Positions 1-11,036 are shown, counted from the first letter of the stretch. The stretch: DNA of 64,000 nt from Leptolyngbya sp. PCC 6406 (GCF_000332095.2 NZ_KI913949.1:1210291-1274290), one strand, 5' to 3'. Made by a program: numbers and translations. Notes: a model not told the origin generated them from the letters alone.

Positions 1-140
1 CACGATCATAGGTCACAATTTGGTTTTAGTGTAGTTTCGATCCCCCCGACGGGGGTGAGCTGGGAGGCTGGTCAGTGCGATCGTTATCCATGGGTCACCG
101 GGTTGCTCGGTGAGCGGGTAGCCGATATTGGGGAGGGGAG

Positions 141-260
141 GGTGGAGGGATTTTGTGAAACCTGAGCGGAGTCGAAGGGTGGAGGGATTTTGTGAAACCT
201 GAGCGGAGTCGAAGGGTGAAGGGATTTTGTGAAACCTGAGCGGAGTCGAAGGGTGAAGGG
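141..260. repeat. 37-bp tandem repeat, about three copies
   Basis: The motif GTGAAACCTGAGCGGAGTCG recurs at 155, 192 and 229, a period of 37 bp, with the last copy incomplete. The array ends a few bases from the stop codon of the CHAT gene, so it lies in that gene's 3' untranslated region. There are no unique spacers, so it is not a CRISPR. The remaining DNA in 1-264 shows no gene. Confidence 0.85.
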
Positions 261-264
261 TGGG

Positions 265-2859
265 TTAGGGGGCGGTCTGGGGCTGAGTACCAGGGGCAAG
301 CTCCGGCATCAGGGCGGCATAGGCGGTAGACCATTCTCCCAACAGGGGCGCTGTCCAGAGCCAACTGTATTGGGGGCCGGAAGAGCCGCCAACAGCATTT
401 GCTAGGGTGGTCGGGCTTAACCCGCCCTCGGGGTCTAGGTTCTGCAAATCCTCTAGATAGCTGAGCGCAAAAGCACGGTTTCTGGCCGTAGTATCAGCAT
501 CTAGATCCGCAGTGGCAATCTGGAAGTAGGCCAAAACTAACCCCCCATAGGCATGGAGCACAATGGGTTCTTGTAGGGGGGCTGTGGCGGGGTCGGGCTG
601 GCGCGATCGCTGATCCAGTTCCACCTTATCCACGGCTTGCTCCCAGAGACGAATGGCTTCATCCACCTGACCCTGGGCATAGCGGGCAAATCCCAGGGCG
701 ACCAACCCCTCTGGAGACAGGGTCCGGCGCTCCACCAGATCGGCCCAGGCAGTGGCGGCGGTGTCGAGGGCTTCAATGGCGGTGGGGCTTTGGGCTAATC
801 CCGGCGTTTCTCCCACCTCCAACTTGTAGGTTTGCCAATAGGCTCGGCCTTTGACAAACAGCAGTTGTTCGTCTTCGTAGCCCACCAGCAGGGTGCGGAC
901 TTGTTCGTTGGGGTCTAAGAGATTGCCGATTCTTGCCTGCACGGTGGGCTCTAGCAAATGAGTCAATAGGGTCTGGGCAGTCTGATAGTCTCCGGCCTGG
1001 AGGGCTGTCTGGGCTTGATCTCGCAGAATGTCAGGATCGCTGCTGGTGATAGTCCCAGAGGTTGCGGTTGGGGTGGCCCTGGGGTCAGTGCGGACAAGAA
1101 TGGTAATGGTACCAAGAGCCAGGGTGGCTGCTACTCCCAGACCTGCTACAAGCATCCAAAGGGGAAAGGTGGAACGGTTTTCATCGCCAAGATTGGGGCG
1201 AGCTGTCAAGGGGGTATGGTACAGACCTCGATAGGGGGGGATCGATCGCTCCTGTTCGGGGAGGGTATAGCTAGGGGGGGGTGTTGGGTTGTCAGGGGAG
1301 TTACCTAGGGCTTCTTCGTAAATGCCCAAGCCCTGCTTCAGGGAGTTGTCTGGCAGTAGGGTTTCTTCCTGGGCGGCGAGATCGGGGATGTCTATTGTTG
1401 ACGCTTCAGAGCCAGGTTGGGATAACTGTTCCACCAACTGGGCCACGCTGGCGTCGGTAGGGTCCAGGCTGGTGTCTTCTGGGGTGAAGGTATCTGGATC
1501 CAGAAGAGAAAGGGGTAGGGCTGCGCCTTGATCGAAGTTGGATGGGACATCCATCTCAGTCCCAGGGTTGGGGGCTGTTTTAGCATCAGGTTCAAAATCA
1601 ATGCTAGGTCCGGGATCCCGTCCGGTAAGGGCGTCATTAGCAGGGTTTGAATGGGCCTCTGGGGTAGCCCAATTATCGTCGTTGTCCCAGGGGTTGAGTC
1701 GTTCAGCGGCAGTGCGATCGCGCTCTGTTAAACAGCCGTCAAATTCCGGTTGCAAATACAGCACCGGCAGCAACCAGTAATGGCGATCGGAGCTAAATTC
1801 AGACACCAAACTCTGGCGGGTGAACTTGAGGCTCAGGTCAATGGGGTAACCTTCATTAATATTCTTGTAGAGACTCCGGGTAAAGGCTGCTGCCACCGGG
1901 TCGGGAATACGCTCCGCCATGGCGATGACACTGGGAACCCCCCGATTCACCAATGCCTGCACCAGGTTTTGCTGCCGCCAGTCCATTTCGGCGTCGTCCC
2001 CCGCCAAATGACCACTGCGGCAGGAATTAAACACCGCCAAGTAAATATTGTTGTGTACCAGCAGTCCCGCTAAGTCCTCACCACTGAGACGTTCTGTGAG
2101 GCCGGTATGTTGATTGACAAGGTGCAGATCGCCCCCTGTTTCCCCAAAGTCGCTGTGGCCCGCATAGTGCAACACCTGATGGTTGCCTTGTTCTAGCACC
2201 TGGGTCAGGGCACTGCGATCGGGCTGCTCTAGCACCGTGATTTGGACCCGAGGCACGGTGCCAGCGGTCTCCTTCAGACTTTTCTGAATGTATGTCACCT
2301 CTTGGCGCAGGTTGAGCCGGGTTTGATCATCCGGGCTGGCCACCACCATCAACACCCGCAGAGGCTGATTTCCCTTCGGTAGAACCGGAGGCCGTCGAGT
2401 TTCGGCCACTGCCACCATTTCGGCAGAATAGCGAGCAAAAATTAGGTTAATGCGATTTGCTAGAAGCTGTCGCTGGCTATGGAGCGCTTCCCAGGGGAGC
2501 CGTTGCAGGCGACTATCCTTGAACCCCAGACGCAGCCGGAGATACTGCTGGTGGTGTTGGGCAATGCCTTGGGCGCAATGCCAGCTCTCTCGGATGGCAT
2601 CCTGCTCAAACAACGCCTGGTACAGGTCTTTACCCAGAGCCGTCAGATCTTCGCCGGTGCTTTGAGCACTGGGGGAGCGTCCTTGCAACAACCCTAAGAT
2701 CGGATCATCCATGGCGGGTTGCGATCGCTTTAACCACTCGTCCACGGGCCAAGTCACCAAAGCCTCCGCCACGGGAACCCCATCCACCATGTCTTCGGTG
2801 CGAATGAGGTAGCGATCGTGGCCGAGATTTGTGATTGATAGGTGAAATTCTTGGGGCAC
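265..2859 (-). CDS. CHAT-domain (caspase-like) membrane protein with TPR-like C-terminus
   Basis: The 864-residue product begins at a GTG with the N-terminus typical of cyanobacterial CHAT proteins (PQEFHLSITNLG). Residues about 95-375 form a CHAT peptidase domain with the expected His-Cys pair: H235 in YAGHSDFG and C280 in VFNSCRSG. A Pro/Asp-rich disordered stretch (about 380-570) follows, then one membrane helix at about 585-607, then a helical TPR-like region. This order predicts a cytoplasmic protease domain anchored in the membrane with a non-cytoplasmic repeat region; topology is inferred. CHAT proteases act in bacterial cell-death and defence systems, but substrate and partner are unknown here. 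No adjacent gene is an obvious partner. Confidence 0.85.
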   Translation of the reverse strand: MPQEFHLSITNLGHDRYLIRTEDMVDGVPVAEALVTWPVDEWLKRSQPAMDDPILGLLQGRSPSAQSTGEDLTALGKDLYQALFEQDAIRESWHCAQGIAQHHQQYLRLRLGFKDSRLQRLPWEALHSQRQLLANRINLIFARYSAEMVAVAETRRPPVLPKGNQPLRVLMVVASPDDQTRLNLRQEVTYIQKSLKETAGTVPRVQITVLEQPDRSALTQVLEQGNHQVLHYAGHSDFGETGGDLHLVNQHTGLTERLSGEDLAGLLVHNNIYLAVFNSCRSGHLAGDDAEMDWRQQNLVQALVNRGVPSVIAMAERIPDPVAAAFTRSLYKNINEGYPIDLSLKFTRQSLVSEFSSDRHYWLLPVLYLQPEFDGCLTERDRTAAERLNPWDNDDNWATPEAHSNPANDALTGRDPGPSIDFEPDAKTAPNPGTEMDVPSNFDQGAALPLSLLDPDTFTPEDTSLDPTDASVAQLVEQLSQPGSEASTIDIPDLAAQEETLLPDNSLKQGLGIYEEALGNSPDNPTPPPSYTLPEQERSIPPYRGLYHTPLTARPNLGDENRSTFPLWMLVAGLGVAATLALGTITILVRTDPRATPTATSGTITSSDPDILRDQAQTALQAGDYQTAQTLLTHLLEPTVQARIGNLLDPNEQVRTLLVGYEDEQLLFVKGRAYWQTYKLEVGETPGLAQSPTAIEALDTAATAWADLVERRTLSPEGLVALGFARYAQGQVDEAIRLWEQAVDKVELDQRSRQPDPATAPLQEPIVLHAYGGLVLAYFQIATADLDADTTARNRAFALSYLEDLQNLDPEGGLSPTTLANAVGGSSGPQYSWLWTAPLLGEWSTAYAALMPELAPGTQPQTAP

Positions 2860-3159
2860 AGGTGCAATCGGGACTCAGGGGCAAGTCTGGCTAGGCCATC
2901 GCCTAGCTCTCGGTTCTCTCCAGGGTATCCCAGGAGTTTTATCCCTACTGCTGGGCAAGGCAGAATTTCAGGAAATCCCTGGGTAGATCCCTGGATGGAT
3001 CATGCCCATCTGGAGCTGGGGATAAACAAGGGCAAGAGACGAGAGGGACAAGGAAAAATTGTGAGGAATTTGCCGTAATGGTGGGACGCCGTAACCCTTC
3101 TGGGATAGAAATAGGGAGACCATTGCTGCTCTTAGGCTTTATTGCCGGGATTCCCCTCT
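2860..3159. promoter_or_regulatory. divergent intergenic region between CHAT gene and S9 peptidase
   Basis: About 300 bp separate two divergently transcribed genes, so promoters for both should lie here. I see no clear operator palindrome and no convincing -35/-10 pair. Short open frames that run into the peptidase gene are in the wrong frame and look non-coding. Confidence 0.4.
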
Positions 3160-5322
3160 ATGCCCCGTCTTTCCTTTCCCCTCGGTCCCCGGAATCGTTG
3201 TGCCCTTTCTTTGTTGCTGTTGGGGGTTGCGATCGCGCTGGGCAAAAGTCCCGTCGCCGCTGAAATCGTGCCTGTGGGCTCCTATGGCTTTTATGAGGCT
3301 GGAGAGGAGCTGCCGAGTCTCAACCAGGCGGAGCAGGACCGTCTCGACATCCTTCAGGCCGCCCAGAGCCCGATCATCCTTAGCGATGTCAGCCCCAATG
3401 GCGAATACCTGATCGTCAGCAGCTACAACCGCCTCAGCCAATATGGCAACGGTCCTGTGCAGTTACTCAACCTCAAGACGGGGGAACTGGAGGAGTCCGC
3501 AGCCCTGAGCTATGAGGTGGTGAGCCCTGCCCTACCCATTCGCTGGGTAGACAATACGACGATCCGATTTGTCCAGGAAGGGTTCTTTGGTCCCTGGGAA
3601 ATTGTCTCCATCAACCGCATTACGGGCATTGTTTCCCGGACCACGGTGTACCCTACGGAGGCGGAATCGGGGCAAATTTTGGGGGCGGCCCCAGACCTAT
3701 CGGGGTTTGCGCTCCAGGTCTACGGTGAGGAGGAGGACATTATTTACCTGGTGTCCTTGGGATCCCTGGGGCGGATTGAGGTGGGCCGGATTCCTACCCA
3801 GACCGATCTTCAGCCTCCTTCCTGGTCTGCCAATGGGCAGCAGGTGGCTGTTTTGATTGCCTCTACTGAGGTGCGATCGCTGTACGATCGCACCCCCTTT
3901 AGTCCCAATTTGGCAGATCCGGTCAGCCAGGATGCCCTCGGGCGCACCCCCCCTGAGGACAATGTTTTTCTGAAGCAAAGCCAGGTTAAGGTTTATGACT
4001 TGACCCAGACCGAACCGTTGCAAATGGAGCTGGGGGTAGGGAATGGCAATGGGGACGTGGTGGCGGGGGTAGCCATAAGCCCCGATGGTCAGCGGGTCTT
4101 GGTGAAATACCACGAGCCGGGACAGGTGGTGGGACGAGCCTATCCCACCTACCTATTTCCCCAGCGATCCTACTACCGGGTTTTTGCCATCGATGGCACT
4201 CCCATCACTACCATTGAGCACCCCGTCTTGGACGGTCCTTTGGAAAATAGTGGGCGATTTGTGGATGGGGATACTCTGATCTTCCATGCCACGCTGGGGA
4301 CAAATCGCCATTTATACCTATACGACTTGCCTACGGGAGAACTGCGATCGCTACCGCTGCCCCCCGGTAGTGTGGATGGTGAGTCCTGGCAGGTCACCGC
4401 CGATGGCCGATCGGTCTTCTACAGCTTTTCCTCCGTGACCCAGCCGCCGGAACTATTTTCCCTAGCCCTGGATGGCAATAGTCCCCCAGTGGCGTTAACC
4501 GATATCAATCGTGATGTGGCCTCCAGTAACCGGGTTCAGGTCAATCCCGTCGCCTTTCAAACCCGCAATGGTCCTCGGGAAGGGTTCCTAGTCCAGCCCG
4601 CTGGCGCTGCCTTTCCCCCACGCCAAAACCCCATCGTTTTTTGGCAACAGGGGGGACCAGGGTTCTCCATGGTCAACGAGTTCGCCGTTGAGGTGGAGAT
4701 GCCCTATAACCTGCTGCCCAATTTTGGTATCTCCGTCCTGGCGGTGCCCTTGGCGGGGCGCGAAGGTTTCGGCCCCGAGACCTATCGACTCCAGGCAGAC
4801 GGCAATAACTTTGGCCAAGTGGACATTTTGGAGGGGGTGGAGATTGCAGGCCAGTTGGTGAGTCAGGGTTGGACAACCCCACGCCAGTTGGGAGTCACGG
4901 GCTGCTCCTATGGGGGCTACTACAGTGCCCAGGCCATCTCCCGCTTCCCGAGCGTATTTGCCGCCGCCAATCCTCAATGTTCGCTGCTGGATGCCTTTAC
5001 TGAGTGGCAGTTGGGCTATTCTGCCCTGCTCTCATACCTGACGGGGCAGACCCCCATGGAAGCCCCGGAGCTATACGGCCAGATCTCGCCCCTCTACAAC
5101 GCCCACTTGATCCGAACCCCGACGATGATTTTCCACGGGTCGGATGACTTTTTGCAGGTGGATATGGCCCGCAACTTCCACGATGTCATCGATGCCAATG
5201 GTGTCCCCGTAACACTGTATGAGTTTGAAGGGGTAGGTCACAGCATCTTCGACATCAGCCTGCAACGGATTGCAGCCCAACTGCAAATCGAATTTTTTCG
5301 TCACCATTTGACCACCCCCTAG
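3160..5322 (+). CDS. exported S9 family (prolyl oligopeptidase-like) peptidase
   Basis: I place the start at ATG 3160 rather than the upstream in-frame TTG at 3142, because the ATG leads straight into a signal peptide (basic N-terminus, LLLLGVAIALG core, cleavage near VAAE). The mature protein has a beta-propeller-like N-terminal half and a C-terminal alpha/beta hydrolase. Counted from 3160, the nucleophile is S583 in GCSYGGYYS, the acid is one of the two Asp near 662-663 in HGSDDFLQV, and the base is H694 in GVGHSIFD. The family cleaves peptides after proline or related residues, or removes dipeptides; specificity cannot be read from sequence. Location is probably periplasmic. It stands alone, divergent from the CHAT gene. 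Confidence 0.88.
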   Translation: MPRLSFPLGPRNRCALSLLLLGVAIALGKSPVAAEIVPVGSYGFYEAGEELPSLNQAEQDRLDILQAAQSPIILSDVSPNGEYLIVSSYNRLSQYGNGPVQLLNLKTGELEESAALSYEVVSPALPIRWVDNTTIRFVQEGFFGPWEIVSINRITGIVSRTTVYPTEAESGQILGAAPDLSGFALQVYGEEEDIIYLVSLGSLGRIEVGRIPTQTDLQPPSWSANGQQVAVLIASTEVRSLYDRTPFSPNLADPVSQDALGRTPPEDNVFLKQSQVKVYDLTQTEPLQMELGVGNGNGDVVAGVAISPDGQRVLVKYHEPGQVVGRAYPTYLFPQRSYYRVFAIDGTPITTIEHPVLDGPLENSGRFVDGDTLIFHATLGTNRHLYLYDLPTGELRSLPLPPGSVDGESWQVTADGRSVFYSFSSVTQPPELFSLALDGNSPPVALTDINRDVASSNRVQVNPVAFQTRNGPREGFLVQPAGAAFPPRQNPIVFWQQGGPGFSMVNEFAVEVEMPYNLLPNFGISVLAVPLAGREGFGPETYRLQADGNNFGQVDILEGVEIAGQLVSQGWTTPRQLGVTGCSYGGYYSAQAISRFPSVFAAANPQCSLLDAFTEWQLGYSALLSYLTGQTPMEAPELYGQISPLYNAHLIRTPTMIFHGSDDFLQVDMARNFHDVIDANGVPVTLYEFEGVGHSIFDISLQRIAAQLQIEFFRHHLTTP

Positions 5323-5506
5323 TGGTCTGTCAACTTTACCGTTGGGAGTCTGTGTATTTACTGTGTTAGCACCTCAGGGTCAAGCCCCGCTGACCCAGTG
5401 GATGGGTGGTGCTGGGGTAGACCCGCAAAGGGGACGGGTTCCTAGACAGCAGTAAATGGGGTGGGGGAGATTGTCCTCAAGGAACCCGTCCCCTGGCCCA
5501 ATCCTA

Positions 5507-5608
5507 TAGCGGTTCTCACTCGGGGTAAGTACAGGCAAGGGGCTTAAGCCCCTTGTTCCCCGAATTGCTATCAAGTTGGGCTGTACCTCATCCATTAGGG
5601 AACCGCTA
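5507..5608 (-). mobile_element. MITE family A, copy 1 (inverted relative to other copies)
   Basis: This 102-bp element has terminal inverted repeats starting TAGCGGTTC and a TA duplication on both sides (5505-5506 and 5609-5610). The centre has the palindrome AAGGGGCTTAAGCCCCTT. Copies with the same ends and core occur at 19516-19617 and 38388-38487 in the opposite orientation. It contains no open frame. The rest of 5323-5682 shows no gene. Confidence 0.85.
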
Positions 5609-5682
5609 TAAATTTGTAGTTGAGTCAAGCACCAGCGCGACCCAACACCTCTCGCGTTGCCTGGGTCTTGTTAGGTTTTCTC

Positions 5683-6642
5683 CTAACAGAGACGCTGAGC
5701 GGCTGAAGAGAAATTTGCTTCCTGGGGGCGAGAACAACTGGGGGCCAGGGAAATCAAATCTTCGATATTCCGTTTCATGGTGAGGCAAATAAGGTCGAGG
5801 GGCAGATCATTAGGATCATGGCCGAAGGGGTTTTCGATCTCAATGCCAATTTCCTCAATGCCGAAAACTGCGAAGCTGATGAGACCCACAATGAGGGCAG
5901 TCCAACCGTGCATACTGTCTACGACTTGAAACGGTAGGGCCAGACAATAGAGCATGAGGAGTTGCTTGAGGTGAACACTGTAGGCCAAGGGGATGGGGGT
6001 TTTGAGAATGCGCTCACAGCCGCCGATGGCATCTACCATGCCGTTGATCAGATTCATCATGGCGGCGAGTTGGTAAGTGTTGATACGACCCTGGGTGTGG
6101 CAGTCTTGGAGATAGTCGGCCATCCAGAATGCTACCTGAAGGGCGGGGTGATTCATGGCCTGTAGGTTCTGGAATTGCTCAGGGGTCATCATCGCCGCCA
6201 GTTCGGCGTTGGGGGGTTCTGACCGCAGGTGCAGCTTAAGTGCGATCGCAAAAGCCACTAGCAACCGCAGCATATTGATCTTGTGATGGCGATCGGCCTC
6301 GACCCTTTCGTCTACAGAGACCCAAATGTGGCGGGCCAGATTACGACTTAGGTTGATCAAATGGCCCCAGATCTTTCGCCCTTCCCAAAAGCGCTCGTAG
6401 GCCGTGTTCGTGCGAAATACCAGCAGCAGCCCCAGAACAATACTGGGGACTACTGACCCCAAAACAGGGAGAGAAATAGCCCAACCGCGACGATAGAAAT
6501 CTGCCACTAAGGCCCCAAACAGAGCACAACAGAACGCGCGGGGCAGCACGGCGGGCAGCACTGAACCCTGCCAGCGAAACAGAACCAGAAACCAATGGTG
6601 GGTTTCGCGACAGGCCATGGTTTTAATAAACTGCCTCAGCAT
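5683..6642 (-). CDS. bestrophin family anion channel (UPF0187)
   Basis: The 319-residue product has the bestrophin N-terminal signature (WFLVLFRWQGSVLPAVLPR), two hydrophobic helices at about 30-78, the motif FRTNTAYERFWEGRKIWG, and a second hydrophobic pair at about 225-265 with a WTALIVGLISFAVFGIEEIG segment. Bestrophin homologues are pentameric chloride/bicarbonate channels; in cyanobacteria and plastids they act in the thylakoid membrane and affect proton-motive-force partitioning. Thylakoid location is inferred from the family. The start may instead be the Met nine codons in (MACRETHHW). It ends 28 bp from the downstream end of the next minus-strand gene upstream (helicase). Confidence 0.9.
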   Translation of the reverse strand: MLRQFIKTMACRETHHWFLVLFRWQGSVLPAVLPRAFCCALFGALVADFYRRGWAISLPVLGSVVPSIVLGLLLVFRTNTAYERFWEGRKIWGHLINLSRNLARHIWVSVDERVEADRHHKINMLRLLVAFAIALKLHLRSEPPNAELAAMMTPEQFQNLQAMNHPALQVAFWMADYLQDCHTQGRINTYQLAAMMNLINGMVDAIGGCERILKTPIPLAYSVHLKQLLMLYCLALPFQVVDSMHGWTALIVGLISFAVFGIEEIGIEIENPFGHDPNDLPLDLICLTMKRNIEDLISLAPSCSRPQEANFSSAAQRLC

Positions 6643-6670
6643 CGGGTGTATTCCTTATCGGATGTATTCT

Positions 6671-9397
6671 TTAGGGCAGAACCTCATTCACAGGGAAACG
6701 GTTGAGGAGCGCCACGGCGCGGCGGGCGGTTGTCCGCAGGTTGTCGTCAATGTGGGGCACATGGGGAATCTGGGACAGAAAATCGAGGGTACGCCGCAGA
6801 ATTCGGACAATATCTCCCTCGTCTAAGCTGGTGTTGCCGCAGAGGTCTGGCCAATCCTTGCCCTCCCCCTCGTCCTCCGCCTCTGGTTGCTCGGGGTTAG
6901 ACGCGGGCAGGGTAAAGAGTTGCCCTTCCCCCATGTCGGCCCAGCGCTCCACGATGCCAATCAGGTCGAATTCCAGCCAAATGGGAACGTTCACGTCCTC
7001 TTGGCGCTGGATCTGAAACAGCTCTCGCCGCTGGTTTCGTAGACCCCCGAGGGCATCTAGCACCGAGGCCGAGGGGTCGTAGTTAGACCAGGTATCGGGG
7101 CGGCTGTTTTCCACTACCAGGGCGGCACAGGCGGCGGCCAGTTGGGAGGGCGAGAGGTGGTCCAGTTCTCCGGAGGCTAGGGCAATGGCCAGCCAGAGTT
7201 CGTTGTCGCCCCGGATGGCGGCGGCAATTTCACCAAGTGGGGTAGGGTGGTCCGCTTCTAGGGCTCCAAAGTGGGTGAGGACCGCCATGATGTTGACGAA
7301 TTCCTGCCAGTAGCGGTCAGAGGACTGGGCCAAGGCGGTGGTGCGATCGCGCAATTCTGCCTCTAAACGCCGCACCTGCCGCCATCGCTTCATCAGCAGT
7401 TTAGGATTCCCCCACTGACGGGCGGGATGGGTGGCGAGTTGGCGATCCAACTCCCGCACCCGATCAAGCTGCTCCTTCACCTCCGGAGCCGTATCTTCTA
7501 GGGGAGGCGGTTGGGGAATCTGGTGGACAATTAGGGCGGTGATATCGTTTCCTGTGCGGTGCTGACCGGGTTTGAGGGGCATATCGATGGGGGGCGTGAG
7601 ACCATCCACCGCCACCAGCCGAGGATATTCGCCATGAAGCCCCACCACATCGGCCACGGTGACCACATACCATTGGTTCGCTTGGGTCAGACAGACCAGG
7701 TAGGGAAACTGGCCCGATCCCTGGGCCTTGGTGACCAGAACGGCGGGAATAGGGTCGGCCACGGGGATATGTTTGCCCTTGAGGGATAGGATCGTCCCCG
7801 CGATCGCAAAAGCCAGAGCTGCCCCCATATCCCCCAGCAGCAACTCCGCCGCCTGCTGTTGCAGGATTTTGAGCAGACGTTTTTCTTCCCGTAGGTGCTC
7901 CCGCACCTTTTCGTAGGCCGCCAGCACCGCCTCATCAAACCCCACCAACTGTGCCCGCTGATGCTCTAGGGTGTCCTTGAGGGCAGCAATGGCCTGCTGC
8001 TGGGGGAGTAGGTGCAGGGTGGCGAGATACTGACCAAAGCTGCGCTCGATCAGCTCCCGTGCCTCTTCTAAATTGTGGGTTTGCAGTAGGTTCAGCACCA
8101 TACCGTAGCTGGGGGTGAACTGGCTCACCAAGGGATCTGGCCCCACCGTCGCCAGATAAACCGCCTCCTTAGCCCCTTCAAAGGGGGTCTCCACCGTCAC
8201 CACATTGCCCCGCTCATCCATGCCCCGCCGTCCGGCCCGCCCCGACATTTGCAAAAACTCCGAGGCCATCAGCAGGCGATGGCCAGAATCGGTACGCTTG
8301 GACAGGTTGGCAATGACCGTGGTGCGAGCGGGCATGTTGATGCCCACCGCCAGAGTTTCCGTGGCAAAGACGACTTTAATCAAACCCTGCTGAAACAGTT
8401 CCTCCACCAGCCCTTTCCAGGCGGGGAGAATGCCCGCATGGTGGGCAGCGATACCCCGATACAGGGGGTCAACTTGACCGCTACGGGCGGCTTCGGGGCT
8501 GTGCTTGAGAAAGTCGTCGATAATCCCCTTGAGCTGGGCCGCTTCCGCCTCGTTCACCAGGGAAAAATCACCAATCTCATTGACGGCGCGATCGCACCCT
8601 CGACGACTAAAAATAAAGTAAATAGCGGGCAGCATATCCCGCTGCTGGAGCTGGGACAACACGTATTGCAGACTGACCCCATCCCTGCGATCGCGCCGCC
8701 CCGACTGGGGTTGACGACGGCGCTGATGCTTCTTCAGAATCGGATGCATCTCCTTTTGGTCCGCATCCAACAGCGGTCCCAGCCCCGGCCCTTTGCCATT
8801 GCAGTAGTGAAAATCCAGGGGCACAGGGCGAAAGGTGGAGTAAATTAACTCCGTTGGGCCATGGACTTTACTTAACCAGTCCGTCAACTGATCGCCATTT
8901 TCCACCGTGGCAGAGAGGGCCAGCAGTTGAATCTCCGGCGGACAGTAAATGATCGACTCCTCCCAGACCGTGCCCCGCTGGCGATCATTCATATAGTGGC
9001 ACTCGTCCAGCACCACCGCCTCCACATCTTGCAGAGAGGTGCCCACCTCCCCAATGCGGGTGCCATAGAGCATGTTGCGAAAGATTTCCGTGGTCATCAC
9101 CACCACGGGGGCATCCCGGTTGATAGCGGTATCCCCCGTCAGCAGCCCCACCTGATCAAAACCAAATTGCTCCCGAAAGTCCCGCAGCTTTTGGTTCGAT
9201 AGGGCCTTTAGCGGAGTGGTATAAAACACCCGTTTACCGTTCGCTAGGGCGCGGTGGATAGCATATTCCCCAATCAGAGTCTTCCCCGATCCGGTAGGCG
9301 CACAGACCACGACGGACTTTCCCTCATCCAATGCGTGAACAGCGTCGAGCTGAAATTTATCAAGGGGGAACGGAAATAATTCGGCCAAATCACGCAC
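6671..9397 (-). CDS. Mtr4/Ski2-like DEAD/H-box RNA helicase with DSHCT domain
   Basis: The 908-residue superfamily 2 helicase starts at a GTG. It shows Walker A at residues 33-40 (APTGSGKT), motif II DECH at 131-134, motif III SAT, and motif VI QMSGRAGRRG. The long C-terminal region has the DSHCT arrangement of Ski2/Mtr4 proteins, including an acidic low-complexity insert (EQPEAEDEGEGKDWPDLC). Such cyanobacterial and plastid homologues (ISE2-like) act in RNA processing or decay; the exact RNA target is unknown. Frequent HIP1 sites indicate long residence in this genome. The gene is followed closely by the bestrophin gene on the same strand (28-bp gap), so co-transcription is possible. Confidence 0.92.
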   Translation of the reverse strand: MRDLAELFPFPLDKFQLDAVHALDEGKSVVVCAPTGSGKTLIGEYAIHRALANGKRVFYTTPLKALSNQKLRDFREQFGFDQVGLLTGDTAINRDAPVVVMTTEIFRNMLYGTRIGEVGTSLQDVEAVVLDECHYMNDRQRGTVWEESIIYCPPEIQLLALSATVENGDQLTDWLSKVHGPTELIYSTFRPVPLDFHYCNGKGPGLGPLLDADQKEMHPILKKHQRRRQPQSGRRDRRDGVSLQYVLSQLQQRDMLPAIYFIFSRRGCDRAVNEIGDFSLVNEAEAAQLKGIIDDFLKHSPEAARSGQVDPLYRGIAAHHAGILPAWKGLVEELFQQGLIKVVFATETLAVGINMPARTTVIANLSKRTDSGHRLLMASEFLQMSGRAGRRGMDERGNVVTVETPFEGAKEAVYLATVGPDPLVSQFTPSYGMVLNLLQTHNLEEARELIERSFGQYLATLHLLPQQQAIAALKDTLEHQRAQLVGFDEAVLAAYEKVREHLREEKRLLKILQQQAAELLLGDMGAALAFAIAGTILSLKGKHIPVADPIPAVLVTKAQGSGQFPYLVCLTQANQWYVVTVADVVGLHGEYPRLVAVDGLTPPIDMPLKPGQHRTGNDITALIVHQIPQPPPLEDTAPEVKEQLDRVRELDRQLATHPARQWGNPKLLMKRWRQVRRLEAELRDRTTALAQSSDRYWQEFVNIMAVLTHFGALEADHPTPLGEIAAAIRGDNELWLAIALASGELDHLSPSQLAAACAALVVENSRPDTWSNYDPSASVLDALGGLRNQRRELFQIQRQEDVNVPIWLEFDLIGIVERWADMGEGQLFTLPASNPEQPEAEDEGEGKDWPDLCGNTSLDEGDIVRILRRTLDFLSQIPHVPHIDDNLRTTARRAVALLNRFPVNEVLP

Positions 9398-9766
9398 GGA
9401 ACTGCCTGGAAACTGGGGACATCGCCATTTTAGTGCGTCTATGCAGTGTCGAAACTTCTGGCCCTAGCAGATTGATTGCCCCTGGGAGCCTCTACCCAGA
9501 TTCGGAATAGGAATTGCGCTGAAACAGATCGACCGGATTGAACAGTATGGAGATGACGTGGCAACAGCCGGAAATTCGCCCATATTCTGGCGTAATCGCC
9601 TTTTGGGAAACTTCTGGCAGAAAACGGAGTCATGCCATCCAGGCAAGAGGGTGCTCCATGAACGATCACTGAGATGATCTCAAACCTGCAATTCGGCCTC
9701 GATCAAGGCGCAGGAATCATCGGGGGCGACTACCTAATTTGCCAGTAAAAATCAGTGCGTGAACTT
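9398..9766. other. intergenic region, no gene seen
   Basis: This spacer separates two divergent genes (helicase and SLH protein) and should contain both promoters. I see no repeat element, RNA gene or clear operator. Confidence 0.4.
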
Positions 9767-10921
<1,155 letters not shown>

Positions 10922-10941
10922 CGGTTCTGATTCATGAAGCG

Positions 10942-10980
10942 AGTCCGGGCATCTGACTCCATCGGTGAGATGCCCGGACT
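10942..10980 (+). terminator. hairpin after the SLH gene, possible terminator
   Basis: Perfect 13-bp arms, AGTCCGGGCATCT at 10942-10954 and its complement at 10968-10980, enclose a 13-nt loop. It starts 20 bp after the SLH stop codon. There is no good T-run after it, so it is either a weak intrinsic terminator or an mRNA-stabilising structure. Confidence 0.6.
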
Positions 10981-11036
10981 ATACTTTGACCAATTCGCGT
11001 AGAGACCCGGATCCTTATTAATATGCAATTCTTGTG

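Noticed and set aside
141-260. Possible CRISPR-like array of 37-bp units
   Set aside because: The 37 bp is the full period with no unique spacers between repeats, and no cas genes are present.
3078-3263. Short open frame before the S9 peptidase
   Set aside because: It overlaps the peptidase signal-peptide codons in another frame; the longer gene has full catalytic motifs.
8249-8848. 199-aa open frame antisense to the helicase
   Set aside because: It overlaps the conserved motif VI region; the helicase is clearly coding and no family is recognised in the antisense product.
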